A stretch of 64,000 nucleotides of DNA from Bacillus sp. FJAT-26390 (GTDB lineage Bacteria > Bacillota > Bacilli > Paenibacillales > Paenibacillaceae). The position numbers were made by a program, and so were the translations under genes. The stretch is taken from contig NZ_MAQX01000022.1 in assembly GCF_001682865.1 (NCBI RefSeq), positions 248,001 to 312,000 of the forward strand, in the 5' to 3' direction. Shown piece after piece: positions 7,495-16,245 of the stretch. Each line of letters starts with the position of its first letter. Position 1 is the stretch's first letter. Under the pieces are notes generated by a model. It searched no databases and was not told the origin of the DNA. It saw nothing but the letters and a program-made list of their open reading frames with translations.

Positions 7495-8850
7495 ATGGAA
7501 AATAACTTATTAACAGCGATTGAAAACAACTGGATTACGTTGGTTGTTTCCGCAGTGCTGCTTGGCGGCCTTTACTTCTTGGCGAAGAAGCGGGTGGGCT
7601 TTGGAACACGGGTGCTGGTCGCGCTGGGCCTTGGCCTTGTTGCAGGCATCATTTTTAACAACTTTAAGCTGGACACTGAGGGCGTAGGCACAATCGGCTC
7701 CATCTATATCAATCTTATTCGGATGATCGTTATTCCACTCGTTTTTGTTCTTGTAATCAACAGTATCATCTCGATTACGAATATAGAGTTTTTACGCAAG
7801 CTTAGCGTGAAGACGATCGGTTGGTTTTTAGCGACAACTGGGGTAGCGGCTATTATCGGACTTCTAGTAGCATCGGCAATTAACCCAGGGGCTGGCTTTG
7901 AATTAACGAAGCCAGAAAATTTTGAAGCTCGCGAGGTACCTAGCTTCTTCAAAGTTATATTGGATCAAGTGCCTTCCAACCCGATCAGCGATGCTGCGGA
8001 CGGCAAAGTAGTGCCTATCCTTATTTTTGCCTTATTCATTGCGATTGCCATTGTTAAAGTAGGAGCAAAAAATCCGGATTCGGTTCAGCCGTTTAAAGCG
8101 TTCATCCAATCCGCGACTGTCATTATGCACCAAGTGGTTAAATTCGTTCTTCGCTTCACGCCATATGGCGTATACGCATTGATCGCGGTTATGGCAGCAA
8201 GATATGGCTGGGAGACGCTGCAGCCGCTTGCGATGTTAATAGCGGTAAGCTATATCGCGCTTATTCTTCATTTTGTGTTCGTATTCGGCGGCCTAGTGTC
8301 GTTCGTCGCGAAAGTTAATCCTTTGAAATTTTTCAAAAAAGCTTATCCGACTGTAGCGGTAGCTTTTACGACGCGCAGCAGCTTTGCTACGCTTCCGATC
8401 AATCTTGAAGTTATTACGAAACGTCTTCGCGTATCGCCAAAAATCGCCAGCTTCGTTGCTCCGCTGGGTGCGACAATGAACTTTAACGGCTGCGGCGGCG
8501 TATGGCCGGCTGTCGTATCGGTATTCGTCTCTCAAGTATACGGCATTTCGCTTTCTGCAACGGATTATGTGCTTATCGTTCTCGTGAGCATTATCTCTTC
8601 GATCGGTGTAGCAGGCGTTCCAGGACCAGCTTCAATCTCTACAACAGTTGTACTTACTGCGGTTGGGCTTCCGCTTGAAGGTATCGCGCTTGTAGTAGCG
8701 GTAGAATCGCTGATCGATATGGGCCGTACAGCAGTTAATGCAACGGGTACTACGGTAACGGCGCTGCTTGTTGCGAACTCCGAAGGTGAATTCGATCGCG
8801 AAGCGTTTAATCGCGGCGATGAGGATGACCTAGAGCTTAACCCTGCATAA
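7495..8850 (+). CDS. Cation:dicarboxylate/amino-acid symporter (DAACS family)
   Basis: This 451-residue membrane protein belongs to the sodium/proton:dicarboxylate symporter family, which takes up C4-dicarboxylates, glutamate/aspartate or cystine (TcyP-like members). It has multiple hydrophobic helices, the serine-containing hairpin region TTRSSFATLPINLE and the NFNGCGGVWPA and AGVPGPASIS signatures of the transport core. The tail is acidic. I chose ATG 7495 because the promoter at 7356-7385 rules out earlier starts; the nearest GAGAGG is 14 bases away, a long spacing. Substrate cannot be decided from sequence. The gene is monocistronic, ended by a strong terminator. Confidence 0.88.
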   Translation: MENNLLTAIENNWITLVVSAVLLGGLYFLAKKRVGFGTRVLVALGLGLVAGIIFNNFKLDTEGVGTIGSIYINLIRMIVIPLVFVLVINSIISITNIEFLRKLSVKTIGWFLATTGVAAIIGLLVASAINPGAGFELTKPENFEAREVPSFFKVILDQVPSNPISDAADGKVVPILIFALFIAIAIVKVGAKNPDSVQPFKAFIQSATVIMHQVVKFVLRFTPYGVYALIAVMAARYGWETLQPLAMLIAVSYIALILHFVFVFGGLVSFVAKVNPLKFFKKAYPTVAVAFTTRSSFATLPINLEVITKRLRVSPKIASFVAPLGATMNFNGCGGVWPAVVSVFVSQVYGISLSATDYVLIVLVSIISSIGVAGVPGPASISTTVVLTAVGLPLEGIALVVAVESLIDMGRTAVNATGTTVTALLVANSEGEFDREAFNRGDEDDLELNPA

Positions 8851-8866
8851 TAAGTATAAAAAAATA

Positions 8867-8903
8867 AACAGGTCGGAGCAGAATATGCTTCGACCTGTTT
8901 TTG
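8867..8903 (+). terminator. Intrinsic terminator after symporter
   Basis: ACAGGTCGGAGCA (8868-8880) pairs with TGCTTCGACCTGT (8886-8898), with one G-T pair, followed by TTTTTG. Confidence 0.88.
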
Positions 8904-8935
8904 TATGCTGCGTGCTAAACTAAACGCTTGCTTGA

Positions 8936-9214
8936 TTACGGTTCGTCATGCACCTCTGGAAAAGTATGACCGTACTCGTCTTCTCCTGGATAGTCGCGCG
9001 GCAAATCCTCGTGAAGCGCTCGATTCTCATAGTCGAAGCGGTTTGATGGCCGCTGGTCAATTCGCCATGGTGTGCTTTTGCCTAGTGATTCCATCCGCAG
9101 GTCAGAGCCATAAGGACCATCCGGGAACTCCTCCGGTATTAGATCGTTACGCTGCGATTCTACTGTCGATACATCTGTATACGGCTGGCGATTCTCATGA
9201 ATAAACCGATCCAT
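8936..9214 (-). CDS. Conserved small acidic hypothetical protein
   Basis: This 92-residue ORF (MDRFIHENRQPYTDV...) has a very good Shine-Dalgarno (AGGAGGAG) about 7 bases before ATG 9214. It is hydrophilic, rich in Asp, Glu, Pro and Arg, and has no membrane segment or Cys pair. I do not recognise a function. It is transcribed in the same direction as the DUF3055 gene upstream, with about 50 bases between them, so the two may be cotranscribed. Confidence 0.65.
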   Translation of the reverse strand: MDRFIHENRQPYTDVSTVESQRNDLIPEEFPDGPYGSDLRMESLGKSTPWRIDQRPSNRFDYENRALHEDLPRDYPGEDEYGHTFPEVHDEP

Positions 9215-9265
9215 CAGTAAACTCCTCCTGAAATGGTATTGTATTACCATTTCAGTGTACCCTGA

Positions 9266-9562
9266 TTAATCGGTAAAATGCACCGTTCCTACAACAAAGT
9301 ACAAGAACTGAGCAAGCTCGGCGGCTTCTTCCTCCGTCAGCTTAAACGTGAATTCCAAATAACCTTCCTCTTCCAGGTCATCCGGGCCGATAATCGCGGT
9401 TTTGCCGAACTGCAAATCGGTTACCAGCTTCTTGCCGTAGAAGCGGCTCGTGGACGTGATGGCAAGATCAAAACGCTTTAAGCTTGGACCGATAAACGTT
9501 ACATAACGTGTAGATGTATCCTCGGTCGAATCGGACATAAAATCAAAATCTGGCAACAGCAT
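9266..9562 (-). CDS. DUF3055-family protein
   Basis: The protein has 98 residues from ATG 9562, chosen because GTGGAGG lies 9 bases upstream; an in-frame extension to 9631 lacks such a site. The sequence DSTEDTSTRYVTFIG, RFDLAI, FGKKLVTDL and AIIGPDDLEEEGYLE is the DUF3055 pattern as I recall it from Bacillales proteins of about 90 residues. The function of the family is unknown; the protein is soluble and acidic. Confidence 0.75.
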   Translation of the reverse strand: MLLPDFDFMSDSTEDTSTRYVTFIGPSLKRFDLAITSTSRFYGKKLVTDLQFGKTAIIGPDDLEEEGYLEFTFKLTEEEAAELAQFLYFVVGTVHFTD

Positions 9563-9672
9563 GTTGTATAGCCTCCACTCCATTATTACAATCATTATAC
9601 AACAACAAAATGCTTGTAATAAAGAAATCATTATGATAGCATGAAAGCAATCGAATCATTGAACGTGAGAGG

Positions 9673-9714
9673 AAGCACCTCCTTTGCCTTAGGCAGAGGA
9701 GGTGCTTTTTTTTG
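9673..9714 (+). terminator. Orphan intrinsic terminator upstream of the HRDC gene
   Basis: AAGCACCTCC...GCC pairs with GGC...GGAGGTGCTT and is followed by eight T on the + strand. No recognised + strand gene lies between 8850 (already terminated) and here. It may end a short non-coding transcript, or act as an attenuator for the gene at 9783. Confidence 0.8.
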
Positions 9715-9782
9715 TTTTCTGGCAGTCTCTCTGCCGTTCAATTCATTCGCAATTATCTATTTATTGGAGGATTGAGGTAACC

Positions 9783-10781
9783 ATGCAAATCGTTTTTATG
9801 AATACGTTCGAGAAGCCAAGCGATGATCATCAGGTCGTAAGCGCGCAGCTGTCAATCTGCGAGCGTCAGGGCGAATGGGCTGTGCTGTGGGTTGAGGGAG
9901 AAGCAAGTAGCGGAAACCCGCAAACCTGGTTTGAAGGGATATCATGGGAGGAAATGATGGTTTCCTTTCGGCATGGCATTGCAAAGGTGATGGGAGAGGG
10001 CTTTGTACCAATCATAGACGGTATGCTGGATGATCGCCGTACAACGCCGGGAAGCCTCGGGATGATGCTGCAATGCTATGGCGAGCTGCATGCGAGCGAG
10101 GAGCTCTTCGGCGCGCTGAGAGAGTGGCGCCGAACCAAAGCGGCGGCGGAGAAACGCTCGGCCTATCTTATCGCAACCAATAGAATTTTGTGGATGATTA
10201 GCGCCTTTGTACCGAAGACGGCGGAAGAGCTTGCCCAAATTCCCGGGTGGGGAAGCACGAAGCACGCCTCCTATGGTCTAGAAGTGTTGGAGATAACGGC
10301 ACAAGCAAACCGTGAAACGGAATTTCCGCTTCAATGGGTAGTGGAGAAGCTGGATTCGGCAACGTACACCCAGTGGCTCTATAAACAAAAGGAAACTAAA
10401 TATAAAGCTCAGATGGATCGACATGCAGCCAAAAAACATATTTTAACGACGGTGCAGGAGGGCGGCTCGCTCGAGCAGCTAGGCGCCGAGCTTGCGCTTT
10501 CAAGGCGCGAGCTGATGGACCGGATCGAGCAGCTTGAGCTGGAAGGCTATAATGTTGATCCACTCATTGCAAGGGAGTTGATTGATGTGCCTGAAGATGA
10601 GCAGCAGCTTGTATGGGCTGCGCTAACCGATGTGGGGGATAAGTATTTAAAGCCGGTGCTTCAGCAGGTATACGGTTCATCGGATGCTTCCCAGCTAAAC
10701 AAGCCTGTAGATGTTTTGTATGAACGACTGCGCTTGATCAGGCTTCGTTATCGCAGAAGCCTGACAAGCAAAGCCGTATAG
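9783..10781 (+). CDS. HRDC-domain protein resembling the RecQ C-terminal half
   Basis: The 332-residue protein has an N-terminal region without a recognised fold (residues 1-110), an HRDC domain (about 115-195, including ATNRILWMISAFVPKTAEEL and IPGWGSTK) and a C-terminal helix-turn-helix region. The C-terminal part (SLEQLGAELALSRRELMDRI, then EDEQQLVWAAL and YLKPVLQQV) aligns by eye with the tail of the RecQ encoded at 52262-54415. No helicase motifs are present. HRDC domains bind DNA or protein partners in RecQ helicases and RNase D. ATG 9783 is preferred because GGAGG/GAGGTA sites precede it; an in-frame extension to 9702 would begin inside the terminator. Confidence 0.78.
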   Translation: MQIVFMNTFEKPSDDHQVVSAQLSICERQGEWAVLWVEGEASSGNPQTWFEGISWEEMMVSFRHGIAKVMGEGFVPIIDGMLDDRRTTPGSLGMMLQCYGELHASEELFGALREWRRTKAAAEKRSAYLIATNRILWMISAFVPKTAEELAQIPGWGSTKHASYGLEVLEITAQANRETEFPLQWVVEKLDSATYTQWLYKQKETKYKAQMDRHAAKKHILTTVQEGGSLEQLGAELALSRRELMDRIEQLELEGYNVDPLIARELIDVPEDEQQLVWAALTDVGDKYLKPVLQQVYGSSDASQLNKPVDVLYERLRLIRLRYRRSLTSKAV

Positions 10782-10830
10782 TTCTGCTTTATTAAGTAAG
10801 CTGAAGATGGGCAGCCGAAGGCTCCACTTG

Positions 10831-11841
10831 TTAAGGAGCCCTCGTAATGCCTGGCTGGTCAGCCCATACCGTATTTGCAAAGCCGATGGCAGCTCCTGAA
10901 TCGCAGTTTAAGCCGGTTTCGTAGGAGCGGTTGCCAATTAAAGCTATGGCCGCCTCACGCAGCTGCCGGACATGGATGCGATCCTCTTTCGTATGTTGAG
11001 GCCCCTCGTGGGCCCTTAGCCATATGAGGATAGCGCCTAAGACCTCAAGCGCGTCTGACAAAGCATTGTCCCATAACGTCCAGACGCTTTGATCGTGATA
11101 GGTGCTGCCGTCAACTGGATCTAGCCATGGCTGCTCTGCTTCATTTAACACATCAAAGGGCAGCGGGCCTCTTTTATACACAAAGGGCTCCATTTGTCCG
11201 AAGGTCAGCCTGCGGCGAATGCCGGTCGGATCATGGAATAATCGCTGCGCTTTCGTAAAATCACGGTTTGCTTGGTTCCAATCCTCACGGCGAATATGCG
11301 GAGCAAGCTCTGCGTAATACGCCGCAACAATGGATTCGAAAGCGTCTACAATTGGCGGGGGAAAGGCACCTTTCGTATCGATATGCTTCCAAACGGCATT
11401 TTTCCACGTTTCAACGCCCCACAGCTTCTTGGCAATTACAGTGTCCATCATAATTTCAAACCGCTGATGATCCCACTTGCGAAACCCAGATTTGCTGAAT
11501 ACATACGGATGCAGGTTCCGATCTAGAATATGATGCAAAACAAAACCAAGCGTATATAAGATGGAGGAATCAGGACGTTTAGGGCAGGCCGGTCGGCCGT
11601 TGACACAGTCGAGCATTTCTACGAGGACAGGTCCGCAATTCCGGTTATGCATCTCAGTTCCCAGACGGTTAAGGGCTAAACTGCGCTGCCACGGGAAAAA
11701 ACGGTGATAAAATAAAAAATCAGGACCTTGGCAGCCCATATTAAATATATTTTTTTGCTCATCGGTTTGCAGAAGCGCGCTTTCTCCAAGCTTTTCAAAC
11801 ACTAGCTGTCCAAAAATAAAATGAGCCCATACGTTAGGCAT
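10831..11841 (-). CDS. Zinc-dependent phospholipase C-like protein
   Basis: The 336-residue protein begins MPNVWAHFIFGQLV, the form typical of the zinc-dependent phospholipase C family, in which His side chains bind Zn. Further conserved-looking segments are GCQGPDFLFYHRFFPW and LGFVLHHILDRNLHPYV, with several His. No signal peptide is visible, so a cytoplasmic location is likely and the lipase activity is unproven. GGAGGTGGC lies upstream of ATG 11841. It converges with the HRDC gene and is divergent from cheX. Confidence 0.8.
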   Translation of the reverse strand: MPNVWAHFIFGQLVFEKLGESALLQTDEQKNIFNMGCQGPDFLFYHRFFPWQRSLALNRLGTEMHNRNCGPVLVEMLDCVNGRPACPKRPDSSILYTLGFVLHHILDRNLHPYVFSKSGFRKWDHQRFEIMMDTVIAKKLWGVETWKNAVWKHIDTKGAFPPPIVDAFESIVAAYYAELAPHIRREDWNQANRDFTKAQRLFHDPTGIRRRLTFGQMEPFVYKRGPLPFDVLNEAEQPWLDPVDGSTYHDQSVWTLWDNALSDALEVLGAILIWLRAHEGPQHTKEDRIHVRQLREAAIALIGNRSYETGLNCDSGAAIGFANTVWADQPGITRAP

Positions 11842-12009
11842 AGAAGAGCCACCTCCATTCCTACCATCATTCTACAATTTTCAATAAAAAAATATAGTTC
11901 TTTAGTTGTATATTATTCATTTATAGTATACTTGTCCTAGTGAATTAAGTATAATATAAATTAAACAAGACAAAGCGCGAATTTTGTCGAAAAGGAGCGT
12001 ATCTTCATT

Positions 12010-12471
12010 ATGAAGGCAGAGTACATTAACCCGTTTCTTGAATCCGCAAAAATCGTGATTGAGCAAGTCGTTCAAATACGTCCTGCGACCGGAGAGCTAG
12101 GTCTTAAGGATATCAAGTTTGTAGAGAACTATATTTGGATTCAAATTGGACTCAACGGACAGATGAACGGTGACATTGTATTCGGGCTTAGCGAAGAAGT
12201 AGCTATGAAAATGGTTTCTGCGATGATGGGCGGATACGTTATCTCTGAAATCGACGAAATTGTGAAGAGTGCTATTTCTGAGCTTGGCAATATGATTAGC
12301 GGAAATGCCAGCACGATGCTGTTTAACCAAGGCGTTAGAGTTGATATTACGCCGCCGAAGGTTATCCAGTCTGCTCAATCAGCGGGCTTTAGCGCACAAA
12401 AGGCGCTGACGATTCCGCTCATTATGGAAGGTATCGGAGAACTTGACATCCAAGTTTTAATCGCATCTTAG
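12010..12471 (+). CDS. cheX: Chemotaxis protein CheX (CheY-P phosphatase)
   Basis: The 153-residue protein matches CheX, which dephosphorylates CheY-P. The catalytic signature ExxN is visible as SELGNMISGNAS, and the fold-typical G(D/E)IVFGLSEEVAMKM segment precedes it. Length matches the family (about 150-160). AAGGAG lies about 13 bases before ATG 12010. It stands alone, away from a chemotaxis operon, and is followed by a terminator. A TATACT at 11927-11932 may be its -10 element. Confidence 0.85.
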   Translation: MKAEYINPFLESAKIVIEQVVQIRPATGELGLKDIKFVENYIWIQIGLNGQMNGDIVFGLSEEVAMKMVSAMMGGYVISEIDEIVKSAISELGNMISGNASTMLFNQGVRVDITPPKVIQSAQSAGFSAQKALTIPLIMEGIGELDIQVLIAS

Positions 12472-12478
12472 CACAGGA

Positions 12479-12502
12479 ATGGCTCCTTAGGGAGCTTTTT
12501 TT
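12479..12502 (+). terminator. Intrinsic terminator after cheX
   Basis: GGCTCC, a short loop and GGAGCC-like GGGAGC are followed by seven T. It is a short but well-formed hairpin. Confidence 0.75.
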
Positions 12503-12548
12503 GCGTCTGTAATGCCAATCAAGTAAACTTGTAAATGGGTGATGTTGG

Positions 12549-13322
12549 ATGTTAAAAGACAAAGTCATTTTTATCTCCGGAGCTTCAAGCGGAATCGGGG
12601 CGCTTACGGCAATAAGACTTGCTGAGCGCGGCGCAATCCCTGTGCTGACAGGACGCAACGTCGATAAGCTTAAAGAAATCTCCGGCGCCATTAAAGGCAA
12701 GCATTCATACTTTCAAATGGATGTTACCGATAATGAGCAGGTGAAGCAAACGGTAGAAGCCGTCATTGCGAAATACGGTAAAATAGATGTGTTGCTGAAC
12801 AATGCAGGGTACGGGCAATTCGAGTATTTTATGAGCATGAATGTGGAAAGCTTTGAGCAAATGATGGATACGAACTATATGGGAATTGTTCGCTGCACGA
12901 AGGCTGTCATCCCCCATATGGTGAAGCAGGGCGGCGGACAAATTGTGAATATTGCTTCCCTCGCTGGAAAGATAGGCACCGCAAAGTCAACCAGCTATAC
13001 CGCTACGAAACATGCTGTGCTTGGCTTTACGAATTCGCTCCGAATGGAGCTTCGCGAGCATGGGATACAGGTGTCAGCAGTTAATCCGGGGCCGATCGAT
13101 ACTCCTTTTTTCTCGCTGGCTGATCCTTCCGGCTCTTACGTAAAAAATGTGAATTGGTTTATGATGAAGCCAGAGTACGTTGTCAAACGAATCATTCGTT
13201 TGATTGAGCGGAGGAAAGCTGAGCTGGACCTGCCCAAAACAGCTTCTATTGGTATAAAGCTATATCAATTGCTGCCGCGGACGATCGACCTGTTGTTCGG
13301 CGGATTGATCAATCGAAAATAA
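12549..13322 (+). CDS. Short-chain dehydrogenase/reductase
   Basis: The 257-residue protein is a classical SDR: the cofactor motif SGASSGIG near residue 10, NNAGYG near residue 85, a catalytic Ser in IVNIASLAGK, YTATK for the Tyr-Lys pair and PGPIDTPF after it. ARG in TGRNVDK suggests NADPH preference. Substrate is unknown. The gene lies 27 bases before the DEAD-box gene with no terminator between, so the two may be cotranscribed. Confidence 0.88.
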   Translation: MLKDKVIFISGASSGIGALTAIRLAERGAIPVLTGRNVDKLKEISGAIKGKHSYFQMDVTDNEQVKQTVEAVIAKYGKIDVLLNNAGYGQFEYFMSMNVESFEQMMDTNYMGIVRCTKAVIPHMVKQGGGQIVNIASLAGKIGTAKSTSYTATKHAVLGFTNSLRMELREHGIQVSAVNPGPIDTPFFSLADPSGSYVKNVNWFMMKPEYVVKRIIRLIERRKAELDLPKTASIGIKLYQLLPRTIDLLFGGLINRK

Positions 13323-13348
13323 AGGCTTGAATGAGAGAGGATTAAAGA

Positions 13349-14764
13349 ATGAGTAAGTATACTTGGAATGAAATAGGCATTAATGAGCTGCTCGCGGATA
13401 AGCTGGCGGCAAACGGAATCGTCGAGCCAACCGACGTACAAGCGGAGACGATACCGATTCTACTAGGCGGAAGCAATGTGTCAGCAAGATCGCAGACGGG
13501 TACCGGCAAGACGCTGGCTTATTTGCTGCCGCTGCTTCAAAAGCTGAATTCGCATTCGAACGCGATACAGGCAATTATTTTGGCGCCGACACAAGAGCTG
13601 GCTATGCAAATCGTACGCGTTGCGGAGGCTTATGCCGAGCCGATCAACATACGTGTTCAGCAGTTGATCGGAGGGGCGGCCCTAAAGCGCCAAGTGGAGA
13701 AGCTTAAGCTTCGCCCGCAGCTCGTTATCGGAACGCCGGGACGCATTCATGAGCTGCTTAAGCTGCGCAAGCTTCGATTGAATGATGTCAATAACGTCGT
13801 TATTGATGAAGCGGATCAGGTGTTCCAGCTCGGCTCGACGAAAGAGGTCGAAATAATTTTGCATAGCGTGGGCAAAGATCGGCAGATCGCGTTTTTCTCC
13901 GCGACGTATCCCGATCAGATGGCACGCTTTGAAGGACGCTGGATGAAGAATCCGGAGCGCATTCAAATTACGCCGGAGCACCGCGTCTCGCAGACGATTG
14001 ACAATTATTTTATCGTCAGCGACAAACGGGACAAGACCGATACAGCACGGCGGCTCGTGCGCTTGCTGAATCCGGCTTCTGCGCTGCTATTCCTAAATGA
14101 TACGGATAACATCTCGAACTGGGAGTCGAAGCTTAGCTACGAGGGCTTCACCGTGGAAGCTCTGTATGGCGATGCAGATAAGCAGCGCCGCGCTGCGACG
14201 CTAGCGCGTTTTCGCGATGGGCGCTGCCAGCTGCTGCTCGCGACCGATGTTGCCGCGCGCGGACTGGATATTGAAGGACTGACGCTAGTCGTTCAACTTG
14301 ATCCGGCGGCGGATGCCGACCATTATGTGCACCGTGCGGGACGTACCGGACGGATGGGACGAGCGGGAACGGTCGTATCCATCGTGACGCCGCAGGAGCT
14401 GTTTATTATGGAGAAATTCCGTAAGCAGCTCGGCATCGATTTGTCGGAGCGGACGATGTTCAGAGGAAAGCTGCTGACAGCGGAAGAGCTGAGAGAGGCT
14501 ACACGGCCATTCGCGGCTCGTCATGAAGCGAAGCTGGCGGAACGTTCGGACGTGCAGCAGGCGAAACGGTCGATTGAGCGCAAGGAAGCTCCGGGTACAG
14601 CGAAGGAAGCAAGGCCCGAGGCTGCAATCAAGGGCGCCGCTGCTCCAAAACCGAAGCCGGCAGCCAAGCCGGCTCCCAAAAAAGTAGAGCGCAAGCGCGA
14701 AGGCAAGAACAAGGGCGCGCCTAAATGGTTGAAAGCGAAACGCGAAGCCGAGAAGGAACAATAA
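13349..14764 (+). CDS. DEAD-box RNA helicase
   Basis: The 471-residue protein carries all core motifs of DEAD-box helicases: Q motif, ARSQTGTGKT, PTQEL, TPGR, VIDEADQVF, SAT, LLATDVAARGLD and HRAGRTGRMGR. After about residue 365 it has a long tail that becomes Lys/Ala/Pro-rich and basic (for example PKPKPAAKPAPKK), which probably binds RNA. No DbpA-type RNA-recognition domain is visible. It resembles cold-shock/ribosome-assembly helicases such as CshB, but orthology is not certain. Confidence 0.88.
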   Translation: MSKYTWNEIGINELLADKLAANGIVEPTDVQAETIPILLGGSNVSARSQTGTGKTLAYLLPLLQKLNSHSNAIQAIILAPTQELAMQIVRVAEAYAEPINIRVQQLIGGAALKRQVEKLKLRPQLVIGTPGRIHELLKLRKLRLNDVNNVVIDEADQVFQLGSTKEVEIILHSVGKDRQIAFFSATYPDQMARFEGRWMKNPERIQITPEHRVSQTIDNYFIVSDKRDKTDTARRLVRLLNPASALLFLNDTDNISNWESKLSYEGFTVEALYGDADKQRRAATLARFRDGRCQLLLATDVAARGLDIEGLTLVVQLDPAADADHYVHRAGRTGRMGRAGTVVSIVTPQELFIMEKFRKQLGIDLSERTMFRGKLLTAEELREATRPFAARHEAKLAERSDVQQAKRSIERKEAPGTAKEARPEAAIKGAAAPKPKPAAKPAPKKVERKREGKNKGAPKWLKAKREAEKEQ

Positions 14765-14885
14765 AATAAAATAAAATTATTTTGACAGCCACCCTCTTAA
14801 ATCGATCAGCCTCACCCGAAACGTATGGGCGAAGGTAAAAAATGCGGCAAAACCCGCTAATCGAAAAAGGAGTGTGGCTTTCTTA

Positions 14886-16130
14886 ATGAAACAAACAATG
14901 TGGAAAAAGACAGCAATTTCCTCGCTTGCGCTGCTAATGCTTGCAGGCGGAGCAACGTCAGCTTTTGCAGATGGCGGTAAAGGTAAAGGACATGACGGAG
15001 ATCGTGATGATGATAAAGGCCGTCATGAGGACAAGCAGGATAAGAACGATAAGAAAGATAAAGATGGCGACTATAAAGTTACATGGAATTTCAAAGATGA
15101 GAATGATTTGAAATGGGCTATGGAATACATCATGCGCCTTGCATCGAAGGGTGTATTCACAGGCTACGAGGACGGCACGTTTAAGCCGAATCAAAAGATT
15201 AGCCGCATCGAAACGTTGACTGCAGCCGTCAGATTGATGGGTCTTCGCGCTCAAGCGGAGTCGGCCGAAGAGATGAAAACGGATTTGCAATTCAAGGATG
15301 CTAACAAAATCAAAAGCAAATATCCTTGGGCTGTCGGTTACGTAGCTGTCGCGCTTGAAAATGACTTGTTCTCGGAAACGGAAACGGAAGTAAATCCGGA
15401 GGCGAATGCAACAAGACTATGGTCGACCATCCTACTAGTTAAAGCGCTTAAACTGGAAGACGAGGCCAAAGCTCTCAATAATACGAAGCTTGACTTCAAG
15501 GATGCTAAGGAGATTCCTGCCGGATCTGTCGGTTATGTTGCCCTTGCCCTTAAGAAAGGGATTATTACCGGCTATGATGACAAGCATGGCAAAACATTCC
15601 GTCCAAATCAACCGGTTAGCCGCGCAGAGCTCGCCGCGCTGCTTGATCGTACGGATACCGAAATGCCGGATCACGACGCGCAAGCGATCACAGGCAAGCT
15701 GAAGGCAGCGCCTGCAAATGGCAGCCTGACGGTAGTAAAAGCGGATAACTCGGAAACAGCATTGGCGATTGATTCGAATGTATTCATTTTCCGCGATGAT
15801 AAGAAAGCGCCACTAAGCGCACTGCGCGCAGGCGATGAGGTGCTTGTCCGTACGTATCTGAATAAAGTGGTATTCATTGAGGTTACGAAATCGGCCCCTG
15901 TCGTTTCTTCATTCTCGGAGCTTGGGTATATTGGTTCGGTTACGTTCAACTCGCAAGCCAAACTGTCGACGATCTCGATTTCCCGAGTTGAAAATTCACA
16001 AACCGTTGTCTTCATTTATAACGTTGATTCAAACGTTGCGATTTCCGGTGACGCTTCGCTGCTTAAGGCTGGACAGCTTGTTCAGGTGAAGGGCGATAAT
16101 AATACGGCAAAATCGATTGAAATCAAATAG
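14886..16130 (+). CDS. S-layer homology (SLH) domain surface protein
   Basis: The 414-residue protein has a signal peptide (MKQTMWKKTAISSLALLML..., cut after AFA), then a very charged Asp/Lys/Gly linker of about 35 residues, then three SLH motifs: a clear first (GVFTGYEDGTFKPNQKISRIE), a degenerate second and a clear third (ITGYDDKHGKTFRPNQPVSRAE). SLH domains bind pyruvylated secondary wall polymers. The C-terminal 150 residues form a beta-rich domain of unknown function. Start ATG 14886 is 13 bases from AAGGAG; GTG 14874 is only one base from it. Confidence 0.85.
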   Translation: MKQTMWKKTAISSLALLMLAGGATSAFADGGKGKGHDGDRDDDKGRHEDKQDKNDKKDKDGDYKVTWNFKDENDLKWAMEYIMRLASKGVFTGYEDGTFKPNQKISRIETLTAAVRLMGLRAQAESAEEMKTDLQFKDANKIKSKYPWAVGYVAVALENDLFSETETEVNPEANATRLWSTILLVKALKLEDEAKALNNTKLDFKDAKEIPAGSVGYVALALKKGIITGYDDKHGKTFRPNQPVSRAELAALLDRTDTEMPDHDAQAITGKLKAAPANGSLTVVKADNSETALAIDSNVFIFRDDKKAPLSALRAGDEVLVRTYLNKVVFIEVTKSAPVVSSFSELGYIGSVTFNSQAKLSTISISRVENSQTVVFIYNVDSNVAISGDASLLKAGQLVQVKGDNNTAKSIEIK

Positions 16131-16144
16131 TTATAAAATTAAGG

Positions 16145-16177
16145 AGGCATCACCCGTTGGGGTGATGCCTTTTTTTT
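16145..16177 (+). terminator. Intrinsic terminator after SLH protein
   Basis: AGGCATCACCC pairs with GGGTGATGCCT across a short loop and is followed by eight T. Confidence 0.9.
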
Positions 16178-16245
16178 GATATTAGGCGAATTATTCGGTA
16201 TGCTGTTTACTAGTTAAAACAAATTGTGATGCTGAAGGTGATAGG

